Part shown: positions 34,627 to 45,140 of the stretch, in pieces
How the letters are laid out: every line of letters starts with the position of its first letter
Position numbering within the stretch: the stretch's first letter is position 1
Source of the DNA: Theristus sp. LFF4_11
Taxonomy: Eukaryota > Nematoda > Chromadorea > Monhysterida > Xyalidae
Reading direction: 5' to 3'
Length of the DNA stretch: 64,000 nt
NCBI GenBank assembly: GCA_030248135.1
Contig: JASANC010005033.1
Coordinates: forward strand, 1 to 64,000
Notes under the pieces: generated by a model
The model's input: only the letters and a program-made list of their open reading frames with translations
Databases searched by the model: none
What the model was told of the DNA's origin: nothing
Program-made: the position numbers and the translations under genes

Positions 34627-36800
34627 TGTCATTCGGGAGGCGCTTGCATATCATATGTGGTTCTTCGGACTCCCTGATTGATTTAGCACAACTTTGATTT
34701 TTGAAATTTTTTTTTAAAAAAAAAAAATTTTTTTTTTAAAAAAAAAACAAAAATGACGATTTCGGTTTTTTTTAACAGACCTAGTCGACCCGATTTTTGG
34801 CGAATCCGAGGGGGGGTCCGCCCAAATTTGGGGGGGGTCGTCCCGGGTGGGGGGGGGTCGACTTGGTTGGGGGGGGGGGGGGGGGGGCTCCCGAGCGAGA
34901 CCAAAAATTCTAGGGGGGTTCGAGCGAGACCGAAAATTCTAGGGGGGGGGGGGGGGTCGGACCAAAATTTTTTCTTGACGATTACATTGTCGGTTTGCCT
35001 ACTTTATTCAAAAAGCGTAAAATAAATCACGCCCCACAAAATTATTTTTGCTTGATGCCCGTTTGGCAAATGTCTACAAAATAGTTGAAAGAACGTGAAC
35101 GTGTCAGACTTTGACAGAGCCGAGTAGGTCGTGAGACGGGCGACTGGCGCTTGGTGGATGGAACCCCGAAATCGACAATGCAGCAGATTATACTGACAGA
35201 TGGCATTGACTGACTGACGACGGTGATTGTGAAGCGACGACGGTGATGGTGAGAGGACGGAACGAACAAAAATTTCAATTTTTATTTTTAATTCATTTTC
35301 AACGACAAATCGGCAACACCCAAGAGTTGACAAGCGGGTTTATTCGCAGTTTTTGTTTTACTGTTGTCTGGTCTATCCAATGAAAATATGAAACCAATTG
35401 CCGAAGCTTGTGTCACCAATCACAATCTGAACTGCTCGTCAATCGTTTTCCTGAAAGTGGAAAATGCAAAAAAAAAACAAAATCAACGTGATCAAACCAA
35501 TCTGCTGATTGCATATCATAATTTTTAGAATTCGACCTGCAAATCAAGTGATGTCCTTTTTCTAGTTTCTGTCCGATCCGGATGAGACCGTCATCACGTG
35601 GCGGATCGCTCAAACAATTATGCAGCAATCAAACAGCTCAGTCATCATGATGGAAGTCTTCCTTTAACCCCACGATGGCTGATAACGACTGTGGGCCTTG
35701 GTCTTTTCTCCACGTTCCACCTCATATGACGCTGCAGAACAGATGCCGACGGAGGGTACAGTTTTCATGTGTTTCGTTCCATACTTGTTTCTTTTGTTGA
35801 GCTGAATTGCAGATTTTTCAAATTTGGCTCAACAACGACCGTGGGGAACCGGCAACGTTGACTCGAATATATCGAAGTCGAGTTGACGACTATTGCTTGG
35901 CTTTGACGTAGCTCCGCAAGAAACTGAACGAAATTTTAATGAAAAAGACGCTCAGAGTCCGAAACCCATTTGTATGCCAAATGGCGAGTAGTTTTAAACG
36001 AAATGACTCTTCATGCTATTGTGTTCATTCGTTCTCGGTTATGTTCTGCGTTTTTTTAGTAATTGATTCATTTGGTTGTGTGCGCAGATTTGTTTGTTAA
36101 CTCACAAGCATTTTTTGCTCTGGTCAGAGTTTCACCCAACCAATCAAAGAAAAGTGCAAAAACTAAAATCACCAAATGCAAAACTGACAGAAACGCAGCG
36201 TCAGCATGGACATCAAACAAGGTCAGTCTGCAGAAGGAGGGACAATGTCTTTGAAGCTTTCATTCTTTAAAAAAAGAGTTTTTCGTTTCGGTGTCGTCCA
36301 AAAATCCAAACTTTCAGAAAGAGCAGCTGTGTTTAAAAATGTTTCTGATTGCATGAATGTGGTTTGATACGTAAACAAAGTTTCGGAAGTTAAGCTTGCT
36401 GAAGATTGCCCCACAACAACCCATCCTCGGCATGAAAATTTACAAGTGCATTGTTTTCCAAGTGAATTCAAATTCTCAATTATTTTCTCAAAAAACGAGA
36501 ACAACACTGCCGTTTGGCGACTTTGTTTGTTTGGCGACTTTGTTTATATGTTTCTGCTTTGTTTCAGTAAACGGAGGTTTGTGGCTTATTTTTTTGCTTT
36601 TTCGTGGTTTTATTTTGGTTTTTCAAGTTAAAATCTCCCACTCCTGGTTTCCGTTTTGAAGCTTCTTGTTTCGCAATCGCTTCGTTTCGTGACTGTTTTG
36701 GTTCGGCGCATGTGGTAAACACAGAAGGGCGGAGAATGTGTAAACTGAAAGGTGCAGTGCGTGTGCTGCATGCTCATTGGAAAGTGCAGGTGCCATGCCA
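34627..36800. other. Intergenic DNA with G-tract fragments, no gene seen
   Basis: At 34780-34975 iterated GGGGGGTCG and CCGAGCGAGACC units recur from 36840-36940 and 39870-40160. From 35030 to 36800 the sequence is ordinary AT-rich DNA with short frames and no convincing exon on either strand. Confidence 0.4.
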
Positions 36801-36939
36801 ATGCCCGTGCGCGTGCGTTTTGAATAAAGAAGCATTACGGACATTGTCTGGGCAAAAAATGGCTAGTAGGGGTCGAGGTGGTTGGGGGGGGGGGTGGGGT
36901 CCCGAGCGAGACCGAAAATTCTAGGGGGGGGGTCGGACC

Positions 36940-37981
36940 TAGGGTTAGGGGCTTTGAAAAAAAATTTTTTTTATTTTTTTTTTCGTTTTTTTTTAAAAAA
37001 AAATTTGGATTTTTTTTTTCAAACTTAAAAAAAAAATTTGAAAATTTTTTCTTCTACTTTGCTCTGAAAATTCGATTTATGGCATAATTTTTTGAAAGTT
37101 CAAACCAAATTTTCATCCCAACTTCTTTGTGTGCTTAGGTACATGTCATTATTTGGTCATTTTGACCGACGTACTCCATGTTTTTCGATTTGGATGACTT
37201 CTAGAGTCAATTTTTAGCGTTGAAATGACTTAACTGAATTGAGATATTGTTTCAGAAATCGTTTTCTTGCAACTTAGAACATGTTTTTTCAGTCGGTAGG
37301 CCATGAGATGAACATGATATCTTGTTGATTGGCGTACGTTATAGGTCTACAATGGAGTTGTGCGATATATTGTTAAACAATTGGAGCGGGGATGTTGGTT
37401 AATACCACATCACACGACCGTTTTTCAGATACCCGATAACATGGCCACATGTTAAAACTTGCGTGCTGAGCTAAACTAACGTGTTAAACTTGCGTCTGTC
37501 AGTTGCCCGCAACGTGATCGCGAAATCATGGTACGTGTTTTCGATACGATGATTTGAAGAGTGGGCTCTCGCCATGTGGCAGATAGCATAGCTGGTTGAA
37601 CCTGAAAGTAAGTGTCTTGGGGGGGGGGGCGACCGGGTCGACAGGGGTTGCCGACTTAGCTACAGCAAACAGGAATTTTTGAACACAGTCAAATTTTGGT
37701 AATTTTCTAAAGAGGAACAACTAAGAACGGTTCAATATTCAAGTGCACGTCGAAAATTGTCCTGTTTTACTGTTGAAAATGCAACTTTCCCTCTATGAAA
37801 TGGACATAATTTCAATAAAACACGATTTTCGCTCTTATAGTTTTCCGGATCGTTCTGAAAATAGTCTAGATGAACTCAGCTCGACGAGACGCTTCGAACA
37901 AACCTAACTTGTAAAAAAATTTAAAAAAATTTTTTTTTTTTAATTTAAAAAAAAAATCCGGATTTTTCCCCCCTAACCCTA
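36940..37981. mobile_element. TAGGGTTAGGGG-family hAT-like element, complete
   Basis: Starts TAGGGTTAGGGGC and ends CCCCCCTAACCCTA, flanked by the perfect 8-bp duplication GTCGGACC (36932-36939 and 37982-37989). An unoccupied version of the site, one GTCGGACC followed by AAAAGTTGTTGAATAAAAG, is present near 40156. The 1,042-bp body shares TGTCATTATTTGGTCATTTT with other copies. It has no recognisable transposase. Confidence 0.9.
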
Positions 37982-37989
37982 GTCGGACC

Positions 37990-38313
37990 AAAAGTTGTTG
38001 AATAAAAGTGCTGCATCCAAAGAAACCACAGCATCCAGTCAAGGCCTCTCTCTAGTCTCTAGTCATACATTTTGCTTTGATTTTCGTTCGGGTCGGGACA
38101 TCTGAAAGCTACACGAACGAGACTGTATAACAAAGTGGTACGTATACAAAAAAACATACAATATATATTGAGATACAAACATGCATATAATATAGATACC
38201 TACAAATGAGAGAAATATAGAGATACACAAGAGAAAATGTCTCCATCGAAAGTCAAAATCAAAGGGGGGGTGGTCAGACGGTCAGGATTTGGTAGGGGGG
38301 GGGGGTTTGGAAG
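37990..38313. repeat. Direct segmental duplication, copy 1 (partner about 40164-40543)
   Basis: The run from AAAAGTTGTTGAATAAAAG through GTCTCCATCGAAAGTCAAAA to TTTGGAAG recurs at 40164-40543 with small indels. The partner lacks the insertion that follows here at 38314. Confidence 0.85.
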
Positions 38314-38880
38314 CAGTACCGAAGACGAGGGGGGGGGGGGGGACACCCCCCCAGAGCACCCGAGACCTCCGCGTGGGGGGGGGGGTGGGGGGTCACGCGA
38401 CACCCACCCCCCCAAAACCTGACACACTGGACCATCCAACCCCCCCCCCCCCTCGAACTTTGCTGGACACCCCACCCACCCCCCCCCCCCTACATGGACC
38501 TAAGTAACAGTGACACCCCCCAAAAATTTTCTCGGACCACCCAAAAATCATGAATTTTTGCTCAAAAATCATGACTTTTTGTCCTTAAAGTCCATAATAT
38601 AAGCTAAATATATGGTAACTTGACATTCTTCATTGTAATTTCAAAGATTTTGCAGCAAAATTTAGCGTTTTTCCTTCAAAATTTAAGCGAAAAAATCTCA
38701 TGGGTGGGGTGGGGGGTGTGCACCCCCAGAAATTTTTCTACAATAGTGCACCCCCCCATGGCCCACGCCTGGGGGGGTGTCACTGTACCATGACTGACAC
38801 CCCCCACTGAAAAATTTTCGGCACCCCCCCCCACGTGACGACACCCCCCCCTCGAAAAGTTGCTTTCGCCTTCGGTACTG
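38314..38880. mobile_element. CAGTACCGAAG-family hAT-like MITE, complete copy
   Basis: Ends CAGTACCGAAGACG and CGCCTTCGGTACTG are inverted and flanked by TTTGGAAG on both sides (38306-38313 and 38881-38888). The empty site with a single TTTGGAAG is at 40536-40543 in the duplicated partner. The interior has G/C tracts near both ends and an AT-rich centre. Non-coding. Confidence 0.92.
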
Positions 38881-38888
38881 TTTGGAAG

Positions 38889-40160
38889 GTCGAAATCTGG
38901 GAGGGGGGGGTCTGGCCCCCCCAACTACGCGAGGGGGGGTATTTTGACCAAAATTGGGGGGGGGGTTTGCCCGGGTCGGGGGGTGTCGACTTGGTTGGGG
39001 GGGGGGCTACCCCCCCCCCACCCCCCCCCCCATCTCGACCCCTGCCGAAAATCCAATTTTAATATTTTTAATAAATTTAATTTTTTTTTTAATTTTTTAA
39101 AATTAATTTAAAAAATTCCAAAATGCCGGAGGAAAATCTGACGGTCGACAAAAATCTAATGCATTTGGCGCGGGATTTTTCTTCTTCTAGTTTTCGCAAG
39201 AGCTGCTGGCGTCAACGGAACAGTAGCGAAAGCGGGACCTCGGGTGAGGGGGGGGGGTGTTTGCCTACTGTGAGGGGGGGGGGGGTCAGGTGCCTTCTCG
39301 GTGAGGGGGGGTGCACGGGCAGCAAATTTTCCTGAGGGGGAGGGTGCACTCACTGGCAGAAAAATTTCGTGAGGGGGGGGGGGGGTGCACGGGATCGCAC
39401 GGGTAATACCAAATTTTTGCCTTAGAAAAACACAGAAATTCTTGTAAAATACAGAATATTTTGTGCAAAGAAGCTGCTTGTTTGGTCAGAAACAACAAAA
39501 TCTATGCAGGGACAGACACAACGTCAAGAAAAATGCAAAAATTACGGTATTTTTGGAAAAAATTGAGATGAGATTGACCACCGTGAGGGGGGTGCGATCC
39601 CGTGTTTTCTCGCGGAGGGGGGTGGGGGGAGTCTTGTACCCGTGTCGAGGTAAAGGGGGGAGGGGGGTACACGGGTATCTGCCCGTGCACGGGCAGGATT
39701 TTCGGCTGAGGGGGGTGGACCCCCCCCCCCCACCCCCCCCGCACTTTCGCTACTGCAACGGAAAAGTGCCCAGTGGCCAGTTTTATAAAAGTGAGGAGTT
39801 GAGGAGTGAGGGAGGGGTTGAGGAGTGAGGGGAAAATTTTTGAGGAGAGTAGTTGAGTAGGGGTCAGGGGTCGAGCCCGATTTTTGGCGAATCCGAGGGG
39901 GGTCCGCCCAAATTTGGGGGGGGTCGTCCCGGGTGGGGGGGGTCGACTTGGTTGGGGGGGGGGGGGCTCCCGAGCGAGACCGAAAATTCTAGGGGGGGGG
40001 TCCGAGCGAGACCGAAAATTCTAGGGGGGGGGGTCGGACCAAAATTTTTTCTTGACGATGACATTGTCTGGGCAAAAAATGGCTAGTAGGGGTTGATTTA
40101 ATTGGGGGGGGGGTGGGTTCCCGAGCGAGACCGAAAATTCTAGGGGGGGGGGGGGTCGGA
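38889..40160. repeat. G-tract repeat cluster
   Basis: Successive blocks of GGGGGG with spacers such as TCGACTTGGTTGG, GAGACCGAAAATTCTAGG and CACGGGCAG. An element shard with AAAATGCCGGAGGAAAAT lies at 39121. Frames across this region are runs of Gly/Pro from homopolymers, not genes. Confidence 0.6.
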
Positions 40161-40163
40161 CCA

Positions 40164-40543
40164 AAAGTTGTTGAATAAAAGTGCTAGAAACCACAGCATC
40201 CAGTCAAGGCCTCTCTCTAGTCTCTAGTCATACATTTTGCTTTGATTTTCGTTCGGGTCGGGACATCTGAAAGCTACACGAACGAGACACGCTGCACGGG
40301 TGAGACTTGATATTGAAGTACAGTATTGAAAACATTGACGTACAAAGTGGTAAATGTATAACAAAGTGGTACGTATACAAAAAAAACATACAATATATAT
40401 TGAGATACAAACATGCATATAATATAGATACCTACAATATGAGAGAAATATAGAGATATACAAGAGAAAATGTCTCCATCGAAAGTCAAAATCAAAGGGG
40501 GGGGGTGGTCAGACGGTCAGGATTTGGTAGGGGGGTTTGGAAG
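40164..40543. repeat. Direct segmental duplication, copy 2, with an empty insertion site
   Basis: Partner of 37990-38313. It ends in the uninterrupted TTTGGAAGGTCGAAATCTGG, which in the other copy is split by the 567-bp MITE. Confidence 0.85.
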
Positions 40544-40787
40544 GTCGAAATCTGGGGGGGTCTGGCCCCCCTAAATTCGAGAGGGGGGGGGGGGGTATTT
40601 TGACCAAAAATTGGGGGGGGGGTTGCCCGGGTGGGAGGGTGTCGGGGGTTGGGGGGGGTACCCCCCCCCCCCCCCCCCTGCCCGGCACGGGCAGAACCGC
40701 CCCCCCCCCCCTACCTCACCCACCCCTCGACCCCTGGTAGGGGTAGGGACGTAGGGTTTTATAAAAGTAAGGAGTTGAGAGAGGAAA

Positions 40788-41279
40788 GCACCGAAGGCGA
40801 AAGCAAATTTTCGAGGGGGGTGTCACAGGAGAGGAGGGTAGAAAAATTTCTGGGGGGGGGGGTGCACACCCCCCACCCAAATGGAGGATTTTTTCGCTTA
40901 AATTTGGAAGGAAAAGACACTAAATTTTGCTGAAAATCTGTGACAGTACAATGAACAATGTCAAGTTATCATATATTTAGCTGATATTATGGACTTTAAA
41001 GACAAAAAATCAGGATTTTTTAGCAAAAATTCATGATTTTTGGGTGGTTCGAGAAAATTTTTGAGGGGTGTCACTGTTACTTAGGTCCATGTAGGGGGGT
41101 GGGTGGGTGGGGTGTCTAGCAAATTTCGAGGGGGGGTGTGGATGGTCCAGTGTCAGGTTTTGGGGGGTGGGTGTCGCGTGACCCCCCCACCGCCCCTCCC
41201 CACGCGGAGGTCTCGGGTGCTCTGGGGGGGTGTACCGTGTACCCGTGTACCCCCCACCCCCCCTCGTCTTCGGTACTGC
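40788..41279. mobile_element. CAGTACCGAAG-family MITE, inverted copy
   Basis: The left end CACCGAAGGCGAAAGC is slightly degraded and the right end is CGTCTTCGGTACTG. The interior CATATATTTAGCTGATATTATGG is the reverse complement of the copy at 38314-38880. No clear target duplication remains. Confidence 0.7.
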
Positions 41280-41285
41280 ACCCCA

Positions 41286-42023
41286 CCCATGATATTTTTT
41301 CGCTTAAATTTTGAAGGAAAAACGCTAAATTTTGCTGCAAAACCTTTGAAATTACAATGAAGAATGTCAAGTTATCACATAGTTGTTCCAGAGCCGAGGG
41401 GTGGGGGGGGGGGGCGATATAGATAGCTGGGGCAAATTTTCCCGGTAGGTAGATAGCTGGAAAATTTGGGGGGGGGGCGCGGGGGGGCATGTAACTTTGA
41501 GGGGACCGGTCAAAATTTAGAAATTTTATAGATAGATAGCTAAAACGCTAAAAAGCTATAAAAACAGCAAAATAATGCTAAAAATACACTAAAAATCAAG
41601 TATAAACGCGTATTTTACCCAAAATTACAGAAATTTTCAAGAACTGCGAGCAAAAATGGTCAATTTTGGTCAAAAATTGACTCATTTTATGTTTTCGAAG
41701 ACAAAAATTTTCAGATAGATAGCTGGCTGAGAAATTTTTTTAGATAGATAATAGCTGAGCCGAAAAAACTTGTCTGATAGAGATAGATTCGAAAATTTGG
41801 GGGGGGGCGCACCCCCCACCCTAGGCCCCCCCCTAGAACAACTATGACTTATCATATATTCAGCTTATATTATGGACTCTAGACAAAAAAAATCATGATT
41901 TTTGAGCAAAAGTTCATGATTTTTGGATGGTCCGAGAAAATTTTTGGGGGTGTCACTGTAACTTAGGTCCATGTGAGGGGGGTGGGTGGGTGGGGTGTCT
42001 GGCAAATTTCGAGGGGGGGGGGT
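41286..42023. mobile_element. CAGTACCGAAG-family MITE fragment split by a nested element
   Basis: The family sequence runs from about 41286 to 41377, is interrupted by the element at 41378-41846, and resumes to about 42023. The junction octamers AGTTATCA and ACTTATCA fit an 8-bp duplication of the pre-existing repeat. Confidence 0.75.
41378..41846. mobile_element. CATAGTTGTTC-family MITE, inverted, nested in another MITE
   Basis: Ends CATAGTTGTTCCAGAG and CTAGAACAACTATG; the interior is the reverse complement of the copy at 9392-9864. It interrupts a CAGTACCGAAG-family copy, so it inserted later. Confidence 0.85.
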
Positions 42024-42660
42024 GATTGATTGATTGAATGGTTGATCAGTTGATTTCCCTCTGCACATCTCATCTCATCGCGTCTTCTACTCAACCGTCA
42101 TCATGATCCACGACGCTGCCAAAATCTCAGGTTGGCACAACCGTCTCCGCCAGCCGCCAGCATGCCGACCAAGCAACGTTCATCACACGACTGCAGGGGT
42201 TCAAAATTCAGCGATCGCCCGCATCTTAGCTGGCGACTACTTCAAGCTCAAACTGCGCCGTCTGGTCGACGTCGATACTGAACAAAATCAGAACCGCGAC
42301 GACCGGCTTCTATCACTGGCGCAACCAACCAACCAGCTGACATGCCTCTTCAGGGCCACCCACATTACCATCAAATGATTCACGTCCATGTGTTAATCAT
42401 GTGTTTGCCTTTTGGTGCATTGGCGTTAGTCCAAAAATAGCAGTCCCACTGCCAATCATGCATAAATTTAGTGGCAGTCGGAAAACGTCAAGACACAAAT
42501 TGCCAGTGACGTTTCCTTTAAAAATATCAGTAAAAAGAATCAATTTCATATACTATACAATAACTACAAATATTGCACAAGTCTAAACTCATGCGCTCTT
42601 ATGCACACCCTGTACATCGCTAGGCCAAAACCTAACAGCGTGGGAAAATACACTATCAGA
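42024..42660. other. Short non-repeat stretch, no gene established
   Basis: A plus-strand frame from ATG at 42103 runs 91 codons with unremarkable composition and matches no family I know. It is the only non-G-tract island in this cluster, but I cannot support a gene. Confidence 0.25.
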
Positions 42661-42827
42661 CATCTGGGACAACTGTCGCCCAATCGGGGGGTGGGTGGGT
42701 GGGATGTCTGGCAAATATCGAGGGGGGGGGGTGTGTGGATGGTCCAGTGTCAGGTTTTAAGGGGTGGGTGTCGCGTGACCCCCCCCCCGCGTGGGAAGGT
42801 CTCGGGTGCTCTGGGGGTGTGTGTACC

Positions 42828-43795
42828 TAGGATTAGGGGGTTTGAAAAATTTTGTTTTTCATTTTTTTCGTTTTTTTTAAATTTGGATTTTTTTCCAAAT
42901 TTAAAAAAATTTGAGAAATTTTTTTACTTTGCTCTGAAAATTCGATTTATGGCATAATTTTTTGAAAGTTCAAACCAAATTTTCTTCTCTACTTCTTTGT
43001 ATGCTTAGGTACATGTCATTATTTGGTCATTTTGACCGACGTACTTTAGGTTTTTCGATTTGGATGACTTCTAGGGTCAATTTTTAGCGTTGAAATGACT
43101 TAACTGAATTGAAATATCGTTTCAGAAATCGTTTTGTTGCAACTTAGAACATGTTTTACAGTCGGTAGGCCATGAGATGAATATGATATCTTGTTAATTG
43201 GTGTATGTCATAGGTCTACAATGGAGTTGTGCGATATATTGTTAAACAATTGGAGCGGAGGTGTTGGTCAATACCACATCACACGACCGTTTTTCAGATA
43301 CCCGATAACATGGCCACATGTTAAAACTTGCGTGCTAAGCTAAACTAACGTGTTAAACTTGCGTCTGTCAGTTGCCCGCAACGTGATCGCGAAATCATGG
43401 TACGTGTTTTCGATACGATGATTTGAAGAGCGGGCTCTCGCCATGTGGCAGATAGCATAGCTGGTTGAATCTGAAAGTAAGTGTCTTGGGGGGGGGGGGC
43501 GACCGGGTCGACAGGGGTTGCCGACTTAGCTACAGCAAACAGGAATTTTTCAACACAATCAAATTTTGGTATTTTTTTTAAAGAGGAACAACTAAGAACG
43601 GTTCAATATTCAAGTACACGTCAAAAACTGTCCTGTTTTACTGTTGAAAATGCAACTTTCCCTCTATGAAATGGACAAAATTTCAATAAAACACGATTTT
43701 CGCTCTTATAGTTTTCCGGATCGTTCTGAAAATGGTGTAGCTGAACTCAGCTCGACGAGACGATTCGAACGAACCTAACTTGTAAAAAAAACTTG
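42828..43795. mobile_element. TAGGGTTAGGGG-family element, copy with degraded ends
   Basis: Starts CTAGGATTAGGGGG and is collinear with 36940-37981 across TGTCATTATTTGGTCATTTT, GATAACATGGCCACATG and GTTTTCCGGATCG. The right terminus is lost in ACTTGTAAAAAA repeats. Confidence 0.75.
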
Positions 43796-43888
43796 TAAAA
43801 AACTTGTACCCTCCCCCACCCCCGTCATGTCTTCGGTACTGGTACAAACGCTATTATAAGAATTTATGGGCAATGTTGGGTTCCAATA

Positions 43889-43906
43889 GTTTTGGCCGCC
43901 ACTGTA
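43889..43906. repeat. Solo end of a Tc1/mariner-like MITE
   Basis: TTTTGGCCGCCACTGTA matches the terminal repeat of the element at 28060-28296. The other end is not present nearby. Confidence 0.6.
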
Positions 43907-45140
43907 CATAGTCGCCATTGAAGTTGAATGAAAGTGCTAACTTCGAAACAAAGTAATAAATTAAGTCGTTCATTATTTGTCCTGCTGAAAACCAGGGCCG
44001 CGCGAACGCAGCCCCGACACACAAAAATAACGCGGTCCGCGTACCCCAACTCGGAGCAGCGGTGGAGGTCAACCTGCCCGTGGTGCAATGGACAAGCCTC
44101 GCCCCAGGAGTTCTGCCTTGCTGATCACAGAAACCTCCCCCGCCAGGTAAGTTTATGAGAGGTGCTATGGAGGCGGGTCGTTCTCACGTGAAACGTCAGC
44201 CGTACTGTGGCACTACAAAACGTGGAGTTTCGTGTTACTTCACATGCTGAAAACTTTTCTACCTTTCTATGTGTTGCATTTGGCGTGGGATTTTGCTTCT
44301 TCTATTTTTCGAAAGAGCTGCTGGTGTCGTCCGAAAATGTTTTGAAATTTCTCGAGTGCGATTCGGAGGTACAGTTTGCACATTTTTTTACAGTTGTGCT
44401 GGATGTGCTGTTCAGCCTTCCTACCCCTCCCCTTTTGTAAACATGCTCTGTTCAGTTATCGATTGACTACAACATTATTGTGCACATTGCGCAGCCATTC
44501 CGCTCGTATTTCAGGTTTGAATGAGTAGACTATCTAGGTACAGTCTCTGCGGTTTTTACCCAGAAAATTGCGGTAAACATTGAGTGCCCAGTCGGCAACG
44601 GCAAGCGGCTGCTCAAACCTCCATGGGTAGTTTTTGGAAAATCGCTAGCATGTAGCGAAAATTAACAAAGCGTGCATTATTATATTTTTTGTCAGACTAC
44701 AGGGCATGCGAAACACTACTTTGAACTGCAGAAGAAAAACGATCGTATTGGGTTTGGTTGAAATCAAACAGCGCATTTGTGGCTGAATGAGTTTTCTTTT
44801 GCAACTCAGAGCATGTGCGAAAAGAGCTCGCCGCTTTGATTCTTGTTTGTTGCCGCTCTGTACAAGCGATTTTTTTCAAAAATTGCCCAATTCTATTTTT
44901 CAGCATTACTTCACAGTTCACACACACATGACACACGCCCCTCCGTTCAGCTTACTTCAATCAGTGCAATACCAGGGAAACCCTAGCGATCAGCGCTACT
45001 TGAAACTTCAGAAATCAACAAGCATTCATCACGATAAAAAAATTCGCAACGAAAACAACAAACAAACAACAAACACGTTTTAGAATTCAATGTGTTTTAG
45101 AGTTCAAAACCCGTGTTAATGATCACCTAGACGCTCAACT
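43907..45140. other. Intergenic sequence below TSR1
   Basis: A GC-rich patch at 43990-44150 ends at a GTAAGT donor-like site and could be an isolated exon, but no family is recognised. The segment 44697-44800 is a dispersed repeat related to 25090-25160. The TSR1 3' UTR should lie just below 45141. Confidence 0.35.

Noticed and set aside
36942..36960. Telomeric repeat remnant (AGGGTTAGGGG)
   Set aside because: The motif is the terminal repeat of a transposon family with inverted partner ends and target duplications, not a telomere array.
44020..44150. A tRNA or tRNA-derived SINE around CCCGTGGTGCAATGGACAAG
   Set aside because: The first part resembles an A box, but no GGTTCRANNCC B box or cloverleaf follows at the right distance.
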